Position numbers and translations under genes: made by a program. Under the pieces are notes generated by a model, which was not told where the DNA came from, did no database searches, and saw nothing but the letters and a program-made list of their open reading frames with translations. Below, one piece after another: positions 52,077 through 63,751 of a stretch of DNA of 64,000 nt; positions within the stretch are counted from its first letter, which is position 1, and each line of letters starts with the position of its first letter. Origin of the DNA: Enoplolaimus lenunculus (Eukaryota > Nematoda > Enoplea > Enoplida > Thoracostomopsidae); the NCBI GenBank assembly GCA_030248215.1, contig JASANG010004032.1, forward strand, positions 43,496 through 107,495, given 5' to 3'.

Positions 52077-52286
52077 ATGCAAAATAACGCTCACATTGCT
52101 GCAGTTTTTGGTGGAATATTAACTGGGTTGCCGAGAGACATGATTCACGTTGTCGACGTATATACTAGAGAATTTTTACGGTTTCACAGCCTTGAGGATA
52201 AGGTCAAAGTCAAAGGTGTTCAATATCATAATTATAACCGGCATGATAAAATTTTTGCCTGCCAAAACATAATCTGTTATGCTTGA
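52077..52286 (+). CDS. Unrecognised open frame with coding-like composition
   Basis: Sixty-nine codons from ATG to stop (MQNNAHIAAVFGGILTGLPR, later KVKVKGVQYHNYNRHDKIF). The middle looks like folded-protein sequence, but no family was recognised, and clear splice sites that would link it to other exons were not found. It may be a single exon or a pseudogene fragment. Confidence 0.25.
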   Translation: MQNNAHIAAVFGGILTGLPRDMIHVVDVYTREFLRFHSLEDKVKVKGVQYHNYNRHDKIFACQNIICYA

Positions 52287-52680
52287 AATCTGTACTTCTA
52301 AAACCTATAACTGAATTATTGTTTCCACTAATTGCAGTTAAGAGGTTTGTGTGCATGTCTTCCCTTCAAGTTTATAATTTCTAAAATCCAGCTGATTTCA
52401 GTATTTTGCCTCTTCGGAAAAATCGTTTGACGTCTCGACCGTGATCATCGGGTGAGACATAGACAGGTGAGGCCCATCGGATCTGTGTGATTACAGGGCG
52501 GCCCAAAATAGGTCGTCCTTTTTCGCCTGAACGAACCTAGAAAAATACGGCACATAATGCAGTTGCAGTTCGTTGCACTGAGGGCATTTTTCTACAATTA
52601 TATCGCATAAAAAAGTTGAACTGTTTTTAGTTAAGCTTTCGAAGCATCTATCCTTCCCTTTGGACAAAACAGCCGTGATC

Positions 52681-53188
52681 TACTGTAGTGACCCGAATAA
52701 GAGCCGCTGGGGTAAATTGGTCCCCATTTTTAGTCCCAATCAATAGGAGTCCGTATCCCTAATAAGAGTCCGTAAGCGGATAGAATCCCTAAACCATAAT
52801 TAAGAATAAGAGGGTGTGGGGTAATAAGAGGGGGTCCCAATTTCGAGTCCCAATCGATAAGAGTCCGTATCCCTAATAAGAGTCCGTAAGCGGATAGAGT
52901 CCCTAGTCCTAATTAGAGTCCATGAAGGTCAGTTCGAATCTTTAAGGCGTACTTCAATTTTGAAAGTACATTCCTAAGTATAACCTTACATGATCGCTCA
53001 AGCTATTGACGCAAGACAAATAAACATTTAATTCAACGGATAGTGGCAGTACCGGATATATATCAGTAACGAAGGGTGGCGGAGCGTGGGTTAAAAATAA
53101 ATAACAGTCCGTAACCGAATAACAAGGGGGTACCCTATGGAGAGGCCAAGTAAATATCAGTCTCCATCTTATTCGGGTCACTACAGTA
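52681..53188. mobile_element. Family-B MITE with internally duplicated left part
   Basis: The inverted ends are TACTGTAGTGACCCGAATAA and TTATTCGGGTCACTACAGTA-type. The left 130 bp (ccgtatccctaataagagtc and the rest) occurs twice in tandem inside it. Confidence 0.9.
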
Positions 53189-53469
53189 GAGTACGTAAAT
53201 GTCAATTATTCCTAATTGTAGTGCACAGCATACTTAACTTTGAAGGAGCATTCCTAAGTATGAACTTGCATTTTTATCGTTCAAGTTTTTGATACAAGAC
53301 CAATAAATATTTAATTCAACGAATAATTGCAATACCGGATATATCAGCAACGAAGAGAGGCGGAGTTCGGATCAAAAATGAATAACAGTCCGTAACTGAA
53401 TAACGGGGTGTTGCTCTCTCGAGAGGCCAAACGAATATCAGCCCCTCTCTTATTCGGGTCCCTACAGTA
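53189..53469. mobile_element. Family-B MITE, left-truncated copy abutting the previous one
   Basis: It has the right two-thirds of family B, ending ttattcgggtccctacagta, and begins directly at the end of the preceding copy. Confidence 0.85.
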
Positions 53470-53542
53470 CCCTCGCAAGGGGGATGTAGCACGGTTTTCA
53501 TTTAATTGATCCTTACTATTCGATATTAAAATTAAAACTTAC

Positions 53543-53662
53543 AATTTCATAACTTTCATCATTGTGCAATGAGTTTGTGTTTGCCAGATCCGAAACAGTA
53601 AACACTCGCGCGTCGCTAATTATTGCCAAAACGCAACTGAAAATCACAAAAGTTGCTAGCAT
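53543..53662 (-). CDS. Candidate signal-peptide exon, possibly first coding exon of the mGluR-like gene
   Basis: Forty codons run from an ATG at 53662 to a consensus donor (gtaagt) after 53543. They encode MLATFVIFSCVLAIISDARV, then a polar mature start. This is a textbook signal peptide: a hydrophobic core with a small-residue cleavage region. It is on the receptor's strand, about 10 kb upstream of its first recognised exon, which lacks a good signal peptide. The exon ends in phase 0, while every usable acceptor in the receptor's exon 1 needs phase 1, so an intermediate exon would be required. It may belong to another secreted protein. Confidence 0.5.
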
Positions 53663-53689
53663 TTTCAATGTGACTAAATGTTTAGGCAC

Positions 53690-53740
53690 GACTTTAAATA
53701 TAAAAGATATATTTATATATAATAGGTAAGTTATATAAAC
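53690..53740 (-). promoter_or_regulatory. TATA-like region upstream of the signal-peptide exon
   Basis: Read on the minus strand, an AT-rich stretch with TATATAAATA lies about 45-60 bp before the ATG at 53662. It is in a plausible place for a core promoter, but such AT-rich runs are common here. Confidence 0.25.
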
Positions 53741-53767
53741 ATAATACTATAGAAAACAGAACTGAAT

Positions 53768-53937
53768 CTATATATTAAAGCTGGAACACCCCACATACGT
53801 GTTTTGGGCAGCGTGCCAGCAGGCTTTTATGTAAAATTTTATTATTTATATGCCTAAGTATGCAAATGTATATATTAAAGCTGGAATGCCCCACATATAT
53901 ACGTATTTTGTTCAGCGTTCCAGCAGGTTTTTATGTA
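53768..53937. repeat. Tandem hairpin repeat (period about 100 bp)
   Basis: tatatattaaagctggaa occurs at 53769 and 53868, each followed by ccccacat and then cagcgtgccagc or cagcgttccagc. Each copy can fold with stem gctggaacg/cgttccagc. It lies just upstream of the signal-peptide exon. Confidence 0.75.
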
Positions 53938-54399
53938 GCCAATTGGCAATTATTATTTATGTGCGCTTGCAAATTATTAACGAAAAACGTAAAATAGTTG
54001 GATTGTTCGGCTTTGTGCTCTTCTTCAAAACAGAGAATTAAATTTCCATTTTTGTTGTTCCATAAAACAGAGATGTGTGTTTGAGCTAAAACATGTATAT
54101 AGTCGTCTTTGCCAATTTTTATTCAAAATTAATGTGGTATGTACAAAATTTATTAAATAGGCGTTCACATAAGGGTGATTGCGATATCATACTATGCAAT
54201 GCTTACCGATGTAGCGAAATTACGTCATGCTTTGAAGTGAAACCCACCATATCTACGTGATATTGAATATATATTTCCCAACCATAGCTATTTTCCTACT
54301 TTCCAGTGAAAATTTTATCACTGCCATATGTTTGTCCCTTTAATACTGTATTTCACCCAAATGATATCTGTGCATCAGTATGGAATGGTAATTCCATAT

Positions 54400-54490
54400 C
54401 CGGTACGCAAATCCGGTGTTTTTCACTATTCGGTTCCGGTACTAAATCTGGTATTGTTTTCACCGGATGTTTTGTTATTTTTGATGCCAA
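54400..54490. repeat. Family D/E-like fragment
   Basis: tatccggtacgcaaatccgg and ttcggttccggt match terminal motifs of the D and E families. Confidence 0.4.
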
Positions 54491-54960
54491 TAATTGTGCC
54501 TGAATAGTCGATCGAACTATATTGAGCGATTTCTTAGTTTGAAACTATCTGCCAGGAGAACGATAACAGCATAATCTACGGATTTTGCAACATTTTTTAA
54601 ACTTCTCAGTGCTTCAATTTAATTGGCATGCTGCATACGTAACAAAATTAATAATAATTACGAAAAACGGCCGCATATAGTTATTTTTCGCTGTCCAGTT
54701 CCGGCATTTTTAATTGAATGCACTCTACGCATCATATTGCTCATAGTATTACATGGAAAGACTAAATGCTTTTGCACTGATTTTCTACTAGCTTTTAAAT
54801 CACAACACTGATTTGGGATATATGGCCGGGGGAAATTGTGAAGAGGCAGCAAGTATGGAAGGGAGTAAACATATGACACTGACAAAGATATGGCTATGTC
54901 CAAAATGTGACAGAGGTAAACTATGGCGGGGAAAAATATCACTCTCGGGAAGACAAAATA

Positions 54961-55062
54961 TACTGTAGTGACCCGAATAAGAGGGGTGTAATAAGAGGAG
55001 GGTCCTCATTTTGAGTCCCAATCAATAGGAGTCGTATCCCTAATAAGAGTCCGTATCTACGA
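54961..55062. mobile_element. Family-B MITE, left fragment
   Basis: It starts TACTGTAGTGACCCGAATAA and continues as far as taataagagtccgta, then the match stops. Confidence 0.85.
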
Positions 55063-56370
55063 CGCAAACAGTTGCATATGTGTGCAACTGCGGATTTACT
55101 AGTTATTCTAATAGCTGAGGTAGCTACTTGTAGAAAAATATATCTGTTCAGAAGATTTTACGTTTTGTGATAAAACGCATATAATATCTATTATTAACGT
55201 GTATATATTTTAAAATGGAATTATTTTAGGCGCATAAAAATAGTGGAAATTAGTCCGCAGCTATTTAAACGGGTTTATAATTTAAAATACTTAGTAACGC
55301 GACGTTAACATATGATAGTATAGTATGCCGGCTACTCAACCGCATACATCTAATATAGAGCAATTAAATGATACATGTGGAATGACGCTAAAATAACCAC
55401 AAGCTCGTATACGTCAAAATTGTATTCCAACTAATTTACATTCCGAACAAATAATCAAAGCGTTATATAGGCCACCGCTTACAACTCTTGATCTTTACTC
55501 TTAAGGCTTTTGTTATCGGCGGATTCTTAACACTTCGGTGGGCGCAACGCTTTGTATGTCAAATATTTCCAATTTAAGCATCTCTATTAAACATTCCAGA
55601 TAAGACTTACAAATTTTACTGAAACAGCAAAGTTTTTTGTGCTCCTGTTGTATTTTGTCCACATTTCTTGATCGACTATGAGTGAAATTAACCATGTTTA
55701 ATAATTTACATTTTTGACGTCAAAAAATGATTGTTGGGAAAATACGCTCTCTAGAGTCTCCTTAGCTTCGTCTCATTCGGCTAGCTGCAGCCTATTAAGA
55801 GATGCACCTTATAGAATATTTAGTTTAACTTATGAACATTTGCACCTGATAGATTTAGCACAACACTGGTGTTACAGACCTATCTTGTCCATGGGACCGT
55901 TTATCAATAGACAAAGAAGATAAATTTACCGATTCAAAACAAATAGAAGCTTTTAACAAAAAAATATACTACAAATGTGCGTCATAGAGTTTTTTCATCT
56001 TGCAAATGGCGTTTTGCAACTTTGTGCAAATAAGGCAAACGCAAATAAAAGCCTCCATCAATATTTATTTCTGCATAAATTTGGTACAATCAAAATCGGA
56101 GCCTAGTATTCACGTTTTTAAAGTAAAGCCAAGCATATATATATTGAAAAAAGTAACCGAATATCTCTCCAGGGTTGCGTACTAGAAAAAAGCCCACTTG
56201 AAAACGGTTTATTCGTTTTTTTTTCGAAAAGGTAGAAAAACGGAATAAAAACTTTGTAAAATATATTAATTTTAGCAAATAACTTGAACAGGAGCGATAT
56301 ACCTTGCGGAAAACTGTAAAAAAATTTTCACGCCTCCCATCCGGAACGTGTTTCACTCAAGCGACAGTTG
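55063..56370. other. AT-rich spacer
   Basis: No gene or repeat family could be supported. Confidence 0.4.
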
Positions 56371-56375
56371 TGCTG

Positions 56376-57296
56376 ATTGAGCGAAGCTCGGAGTTTTGCG
56401 AAGCGTTTTATGTTTTGTACTTGGGGGTCGAAAGGTGGATGTCCGTCCGTCCGTCTGTCCGTCTGTCCGTCCGAAAAGAATCTCAGGAACCACTCAACCG
56501 ATTTTGATAATCTTTTTTGTTTGAAAGCCAATTATCCTGGGGTGTTAACCTCGCATTGGGGTTTTAAAATTTTAAGCTGTTTATTAGCTACAGGCTAATT
56601 TGCATAATTAATTAAGCCTAAAATAGGTCTTTCCACAACATTTCACTAATTATTACAGTTAGAAGCAATCTATTTTTAGCATTAAAGGGTTTTTGGGTGC
56701 GAGGAATCCGCGTAGACTGTTTACAAACCTCCAAAGCCGATAATTGAGCAGTTTGCTAATAGATAATTTGCATATTAGCATAGTTTATAAGCCTAAATTA
56801 GGACTTTGTACAATATTTCACTAATTATTAAGGTTAAAATCAATATAATTTCAGTACTAAAGGGTTTTTAGGTGCGAGGAATTTGAATAAATAGTTTACA
56901 AACATCCAAAACCAATAATTGAATAGTTAGCTAATAGCTAATTTGCATATTAGCTTAATTGACAAGACAAAACTAGGACTTTTTAAATTATTTCAATAAT
57001 ATTAGGGTTTACTGAAGGTTTTTGGGCGCGAGGAATCTGTATCAATTATTTACATACCTCCAAAATCGATAATTGAATTGTTAGCTAATAGCTAATTTGC
57101 ATATTAGCTTAATTGACAAGACAATAGTAGGACTTTTTAAATTATTCCAAAAATTATTAGGTGGCTGAAGGGTTTTTGGGTGCGAGGAATCTGTGGAAAT
57201 TGCTTACAAACCTCCAAAACCGACAAATGAACAGCTAGCAAACAACTAATTTGCATATTACCTTAATTGCTTACGTGTGTTCGAGCTTCGCTCAAT
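56376..57296. mobile_element. Inverted-repeat element with tandem units of about 155-175 bp
   Basis: The inverted ends are ATTGAGCGAAGCTCG and CGAGCTTCGCTCAAT, perfect over 15 bp. A ccgt-rich microsatellite (56438-56472) lies near the left end. Four tandem units carry gggtttttgggtgcgaggaa and ctaatttgcatattagc. It has no coding potential. Confidence 0.85.
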
Positions 57297-59699
57297 AAAT
57301 GTAGTCCCACTACGACTGGTTTACTATATTTTGTAATACTCGTTTATTTGATTGGATATACCAGACACTTTTGCTGCTTGTGTTTGCTCTAGCCGCGCAG
57401 GATCTGATTAGGAAGATGTATAAATTCTGTTGCTTCAACAAAGGCTTTATTCTACACACGAAGTTTTTGGCGATAAATCCTACTTCTTTAATGTTGAAAT
57501 TATTGCTACATATAGCATATATATTTTGATTCTGGTTTTGTTTGATCTAACATACCCAGCCGTGGAACGCTTTAGCATTTAACTGGTTGCTGAACAATGA
57601 AACTGCGAATTCTGATATGGGTCGCTACAGTGTAAACATGACTTTGAAATAAAAAAATTTGTCATTTGCTTAGCAAATACTTAAGTATGGCGTTATTGTT
57701 AGTAGGGTTTCAGAAACCCAACCATTCTTTGCTTTCTGCTTCCGGTATAGTATAGAATTTGATTTCTTTTGATTTTATCTAAAATATTTCAATTTTTCTA
57801 TCGCTTTAGATTATCATATCGCCAATTAGTGATAATAGTTGTAAAATTTCAAATTAATAAATTAAACTTTATAAAATTCCGTTTTTGTTGTGAAAGCTTT
57901 ATTAAAACCTTATCGGATCGAGAGCTTTTGACAAGTGCTAGACTCGACTGAAAATACGTTTTAAACCTACTTCAGTAAAGTTCAAAAAAGTGTAGCACGT
58001 AACTCCCGTATATCTCATTGCCGTATACCAAGGCAGTCGTCGAGGGTCAGGTGGGACTTTTCTTCAGGATCTCAGAAGAGGAAAAGCGCTAGACAGATAT
58101 ATCTTCGGACCGATGCTTATCCGGAAAAAATGTTTCTGCGTTCTCAAAAACCAACGACGTCTCCGTATATTATAGAGATCTAATCCAAAACGAGTCAAAA
58201 ATTCTAAAGTGCATTTTGTACAGGTCACAATAAATCATTAAATGTATGTGACCAACCTGGTCTAATAAAAGGCAAAACGCGAATCAAGATAGCGAACAAA
58301 GCAATAATTTTGGACAATTAGAACCTAATTTACTGCCTAAAACAATTGAAAACGTTGCCCAAATCTCCCCAAGTAGTACCTTAATACAATACGCCACATA
58401 TTAGTATCATTAAACATTGTACTATATATAATTTCGGCTGGTTATTATCACTTATAAAAACAAAAAGAATTATATACATGGTAGCATGGGCGCTGGGAGG
58501 TATGTACAAGCTGGTGCCGTTGTGCTCTCGTCTGGTTTCTTTAGTTTTATAAATTAAAGTTTAAAGAATAAAAAATATTGCTTAATGATGTTTAACTTGA
58601 AGTGTTTTGCTCGAAATCGCCGTTTGAACACACCAGTCTAATATTGTATCATTGCTCATAAAAAGTACCATATACGCAACTTAATCCTGAAGACCTATTG
58701 TGTTTTAGAAAACCGCATAAATTATGATTAGTTCATTAATTACATACATTAGTTTTCCAAAAGGGAGACACAATGCTGCGGCGTAGCCAGTATTTTATTT
58801 TGAAACGGTACTATGGTTTGGCCTAACATTTTTTGCAAGTGATCGTACCTTGCGTGCCAATTTTTTGTTGACTGTACGATCCGGACGGTCATTGTAAGGT
58901 CTATAAAGCTGTATTTTTTGCAGTATCACTGGAAATTTTAGCGGAAGAGATGCCCTATCGTTTTTGCGTACGCCTTTGTAAGGTAGGCTGATCTCTTTCT
59001 CAATTCACTTCATGTATCACTGCTTTAATATCTATTGAACACAATTAACTACTTAATTTTAGCAATGCTAATTAAACGCTAATATTTCAGTCGTTTTGTC
59101 TGTCAACCTGTCAAACTTGATTTATAGGTGGGCCACTGATATATGAAGTTAGTTATCTACATTGTACAATGTAATATATACAGAAAATTGGGAGAAATAT
59201 TAACAAGCAATCCCAAAACGTGGCAAGGATGACGGAGTGAAATCAGATATAAGTACGGTGGAATACTTAATGCGATATACTGCATTCTTAAACAACTAGA
59301 CATTTCAACTTAAAAAACATTAAGCAGTGTAAATAATTAGCAAGAATTAAATTTTACCACCTATTTCTCCGTTGTCTTCCAAAGCCGGTGGAATAGTTAG
59401 AGCAGGCAGGTGGTTTTCCCAATTTCTGGAATGGGTGCCGCAACACCATTGGCAGATCCAAGGTTGGCTAAAGATCACCAAACTTTCTGAATTTTTTTAG
59501 CTGTGAAAACACTTTAACGAAAACAATTTCAGTAAAATACGCAAAACTGCGACTCTAAAAGCTGAACACAGTTTTAATATAAATTAAATTTTGTCCAAAT
59601 GCTGAATTTTTTTGACATTTTGCGTTCAAATTGCTAAAGAGCCCATATTCTGGTTAAAGCCTGATACAATCTACACATTCTTGAACCAATGCGGAAGTC
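57297..59699. other. AT-rich spacer
   Basis: Nothing was recognised beyond generic AT-rich sequence. Confidence 0.4.
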
Positions 59700-60366
59700 A
59701 TGCACCATCCAGGTTATACTGCGCTCCCAATGGCAAAAAATGTCCCACCATTTTAATACTTAGCTAATTTACGAACACTCTTTAAGTTAATGTCCAAAAT
59801 TTTAGCTAGCTATACAAATGAACTACAAAATAAAGCGATCGGGCAAAAATAGTGTGTAAAAACACCTCGCTTTTAAAATACAGTGCAAACTGTACAGTCA
59901 ATGTTTAGAAACTGCAGGTTTAAAATGTTTTGTTGATTTTTCAAATTTTGGTCCGGAAATTCAAATTTGGCGTGAAAACTTAAATTTTGGTGAGAAATTC
60001 AAATTTTGGTTGGAAAATTTAAATTTTGGTGCGAAATTAAAATTTTGGCAGGAAATTCAAATGTTGGCGGGAAATTCAAATTTTGGCGTGAAAACTTAAT
60101 TTTTGGCAGAAAACATAGATCTTGGCGGGGAATTCAAATATTGGCAGGAAAACTTAAAAACGACCCGAAATTGAAATTTTATCGGGAAAACTCTAATCAT
60201 TTTTCGAACACGTCCTAAAGGATAGAGTGAAAAAACAACCTACTAGCTAAATAGTGTGAAAATAATTGCTTGGTGCAAGAAATAGCTGTAATTTTATTAC
60301 TACTTTGCAATAATAACCTGGACATTTTTTGACATTGGCGAGCGCAGTATAACCTGGATAGTGCAT
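59700..60366. mobile_element. Inverted-repeat element carrying an internal minisatellite
   Basis: Arms of about 47 bp start ATGCACCATCCAGGTTATAC (left) and end in the complement, ataacctggatagtgcat (right). The interior at 59936-60195 is a degenerate 20-bp minisatellite of the type aaattttggcgggaaattc. Confidence 0.85.
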
Positions 60367-60854
60367 ACGCAGCGTAGCCCTATCTTTCATTTCAAAGGTG
60401 CATAAAATTAAAGTAAAATTATTACCTATTGTCGAAAAAGCGTAGCGAACGTGAAAACGTTTTTGACTCTGCAGCCTCGTGGTCTATTTAACGGCTTGTA
60501 CACTCTCTGAAGCCATTAAAAAAGAATCAGAACAGACGTAGGATAATGATAAAGAACTCGTGAGCGATGCGAGCAAGTGAGAAAAAAATGGCAACTTCAT
60601 ATACTTTCGATGCTGTGTGTGTACCTTACTAGACAAAGGGGCTGAAATCTTACTTGCAATATATCTTAAAACAATACATTTACTTGCACAGCGGGCTACT
60701 CATATATTGTAAATTCTAGATCAAATTTTCCTCAGAGCGTCAATTTCTTCAATTGATAAACAACATCGTGTTTGAACCAGATCAAATCTCCAATTACTGT
60801 CTATACCAAATTCTTCATCGGAATAATCACAATTGTTTCCTTTCAACCATTTTA

Positions 60855-61251
60855 GTGAACACAAAATTTAAGCCATAGCGACAACCAGAGATTCAAAGAT
60901 GTGGATCATTTTCCTAATCCTCAGAGCTAGGTCGCAAGTCCCTGAATGCCTAAGTCTTGACCATCTCTTTCCAACAACTATGTAAACGCATATTTATATG
61001 CTTTAAGGTATTACGTACTTGTTCGTACAGCACAAAAATATGACTGCTCTGCTCATAAAAATATTTTAAATTGGTTATAAGTTGTACTCACACAAAATTT
61101 ACGCCAGAGAGTCGACCAGAGATTCATAGACTCGTAGAACACCTATTTATTAGGTTTAGCGTATTACGCACTAATTCGTTCCGCTCAAAAATATATCTGC
61201 TCTTCTCATCAAAAATTTTAAATTGGTTATAAGTTGTACTACCATTAACCC
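60855..61251. repeat. Diverged tandem duplication (second copy shortened)
   Basis: acacaaaattta, accagagattca and aaattggttataagttgtac occur in the same order at 60855-61091 and 61092-61251. Confidence 0.75.
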
Positions 61252-61411
61252 CTGTCTAGTGAATGAAAATATTTTGGCCCGTTTAGCATGTTGAGCTGGC
61301 TAGACCTTCGTTTTTCTCATGGATAAAAATCACCTCGGTCCCTACAACCCGTGTTTTATTCTTTGCAGTCAGTTCCGGCATTCGCCATTTCTTAGATCAT
61401 GTTATTTTGTG

Positions 61412-62482
61412 CTTAAGCGGGGTTCACAATATAACTGGGGCAACGGCAGACGCTTTTGTCCAGCGGGCAACATTTTGTCTGCAAGTTGATCCGCTATCAA
61501 ATTCGGAATATTTGAACTGTCTACTATCCTGATGTCACTGCTACTGTTTGTACTGCAGTATCATGTTGTATTCGAAATATTGTCTGATGACACCTACTGT
61601 GCTATGCAGTATCACATGATATCGAAATAATGTCTGTCAGTATCATTTGATCAATGCCGAATCCAGAAATTTCTGGTAGGGGATTCACACTGGTACGGGA
61701 TTCACAAGTTGAAAATATTACGTTTTGGCACAAGTCACACATCGGCCCGTGTACAGCAGAATAGGTCCCTCCCAATTTCCTGTGTAATATCCCAATTACC
61801 CAAAATCGTAATTTCCCGGATAATATCCCAATTTTCCAAAAGCTTAGAATATTCAGAAGTTTAGGTTTAAACTCCGATTTAGGCTTAAGCTTGAGCCTAA
61901 GCTTTAGGTTAAAGTTTAGGTGTAGGCTTAGGTTCGCGCATAAAGCTATAAAGTCCATAGGCAGACGGATGCTGGGGGCAGCCCCTCTGTAGCCAAATTG
62001 ACATTTTGTATTCCCTCCGTCACACTCGAGAACCTTGCTCGCAGTGCCGTAGCAGACAGGAGTGAAGCTACAGTTTGAAATTTGAATTAATATTTGTACA
62101 TACAGATATATTCTAAGAAAATTTTCACCAGAAACAGAAACTCAAAGCTAATTCAGCGTTTGAAATCATTCAGTGCAACATAAACCTTATCTTTTTACCA
62201 TTTTGTTAGTGATTACAAATTACGTTGTCCAGCGTAGTATCATATGATATTTAGTTGATTTTTGGAATATCATGTGATATTCGCATAAATGTCCCGTGGT
62301 ATCATATGACACATGGTATTTGTCTGATTGCCAGAGATCAATGATTTGTAAGCCAATATTATGTGACATTCACATTTTGTCGTACCCGCTATTATTTAGG
62401 TCGCAAAATTTTTGTTAACCTCGAATCAACATTGGACAAAACGTCTTCCAGGCTGTCCCAGTTATAACATGAATCCTGTGTT
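61412..62482. mobile_element. Family-C element, largest copy, with inserted material
   Basis: The inverted ends are CGGGGTTCACAATATAACTG and cccagttataacatgaatcc. The outer parts carry atatcatgtgatattcg palindromes. The middle (about 61655-62210) is unlike other copies and includes a family-A-like aggcttaagcttgagcctaa stretch (61860-61945). Confidence 0.8.
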
Positions 62483-62599
62483 TACTTTCTATACAGACCT
62501 ATTTCCCACATATGCAAATAGGGTTGAATATATAAAGAAAACGCAAACACAGTATACGTTACTTCATGCATGCAAAACAAATATACCTTAATATTACAC

Positions 62600-62788
62600 G
62601 TTCATATGCAAATTCTAAAAGATGCAAACAACCATCTGTCGCATCTGTTTGATGCACGGAAATTTCGAATACGACGCGCTCCGGCATTAGAGCCATTACC
62701 CACTCTATTTTGTTCCAATTTCTTAAAAGTATTAGGCCTAAAGACCATTAAACATTTTGACTGGAAACTGTACGAGATCCAAATTGGT
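62600..62788 (+). CDS. Candidate first exon, protein not recognised
   Basis: An open frame (for example from an ATG at 62606) encodes LFDARKFRIRRAPALEP and KTIKHFDWKLYEIQI and runs into a strong donor (gtaagt) after 62788. The composition is coding-like. The family is unknown and the rest of the gene would lie beyond the window. Confidence 0.3.
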
Positions 62789-63088
62789 AAGTATTAAATT
62801 AGTTTTAATGGATTCGAAATCGTTTTATTCCGTTAACACACCTTCCGTGATATATTCAATAAATTCAAAAGAAATGGAAAACGAGCATATTGCTAATAAA
62901 AGTCATATCTATTCGTCGTTCCGATTACTTTAACAAATTGAAATTCTTACATAAATTATACCAGTACGCCGGATTTGCAGTATGCGCAAAAAATTAGCGA
63001 ACCCACAACAATCTGCATGCAAATTTTCTTTCCGCAGAACAATCGCATTGCTGTCCTAAGACAACATTGTAAACAAAAATGCTGGATT

Positions 63089-63356
63089 AAACCCTTCTCA
63101 CATAGAGTTGACTATGAGCAACTCAGCGCAGTGTATATACGTTAAATAGTATATATCACACAATGTTTAACAATTGCAACACGTATACATAGTACTAAAT
63201 CACCACAAGACGTGAGAGCCCCCTCGGGCTCGAGCGTCAAGCTCCTATTGTTGAGTGCTGATGGTAAACGCCTCCCACTCCAGTCACTGAAGTTCGAATC
63301 CTAGCATAAAAGTAGGTCTCAGATGAAATAGAAAATATTGATGTGATAAAGGGTTA
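63089..63356 (+). mobile_element. Family-G composite element, copy 3
   Basis: It is in reverse orientation to copies 1 and 2, with the same ends (aacccttctcacat and gtgataaagggtt) and the same tRNA-like B-box (gttcgaatcc). It is more diverged than the pair at 45554-46114. Confidence 0.85.
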
Positions 63357-63735
63357 AGCTTAAAGTTCTAAAAGAGCATAACTTGCTAGTTTTAGTCTTG
63401 TTTGTAATTTTTCCAAGTCTGTGGTGTAGTCTCCTAGAACGAGGTTCACAATTCTTAAACGAACAGCAAAAAAGTGCAGTTGTACCCATGACGAAATTTG
63501 TAATAGGAATTGTTGGCGTTTCGTATATTGAGTGGAGCAACTAATTGGCTGCATAGTTTGCTATTTCAGCACGTAAGCTTGCTTTTAGACTTTCAACTTT
63601 ACATAGTTGTCAAAATTCCAAAACGTAACTGCTTCGGTATGTACAGGACGCACAGTTTACCCCAGTTTTAAAACACCTTTAACCCCTAGACTTCTTGAAA
63701 ATTAACAATTTTTTTGACGCACAATTGGAACCAAA

Positions 63736-63751
63736 CCCCCCCCCCCCCCGC
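63736..63751 (+). repeat. Poly-C run
   Basis: About 14 consecutive C. Nothing else was recognised between 63357 and 64000. Confidence 0.8.

Noticed and set aside
55513-55695. Minus-strand frame near 55.6 kb as a transposon endonuclease end
   Set aside because: Similarity to known families was too vague to support a call.
63233-63310. A functional tRNA gene
   Set aside because: It is the internal tRNA-like part of family-G element copy 3, repeated in the two other copies.
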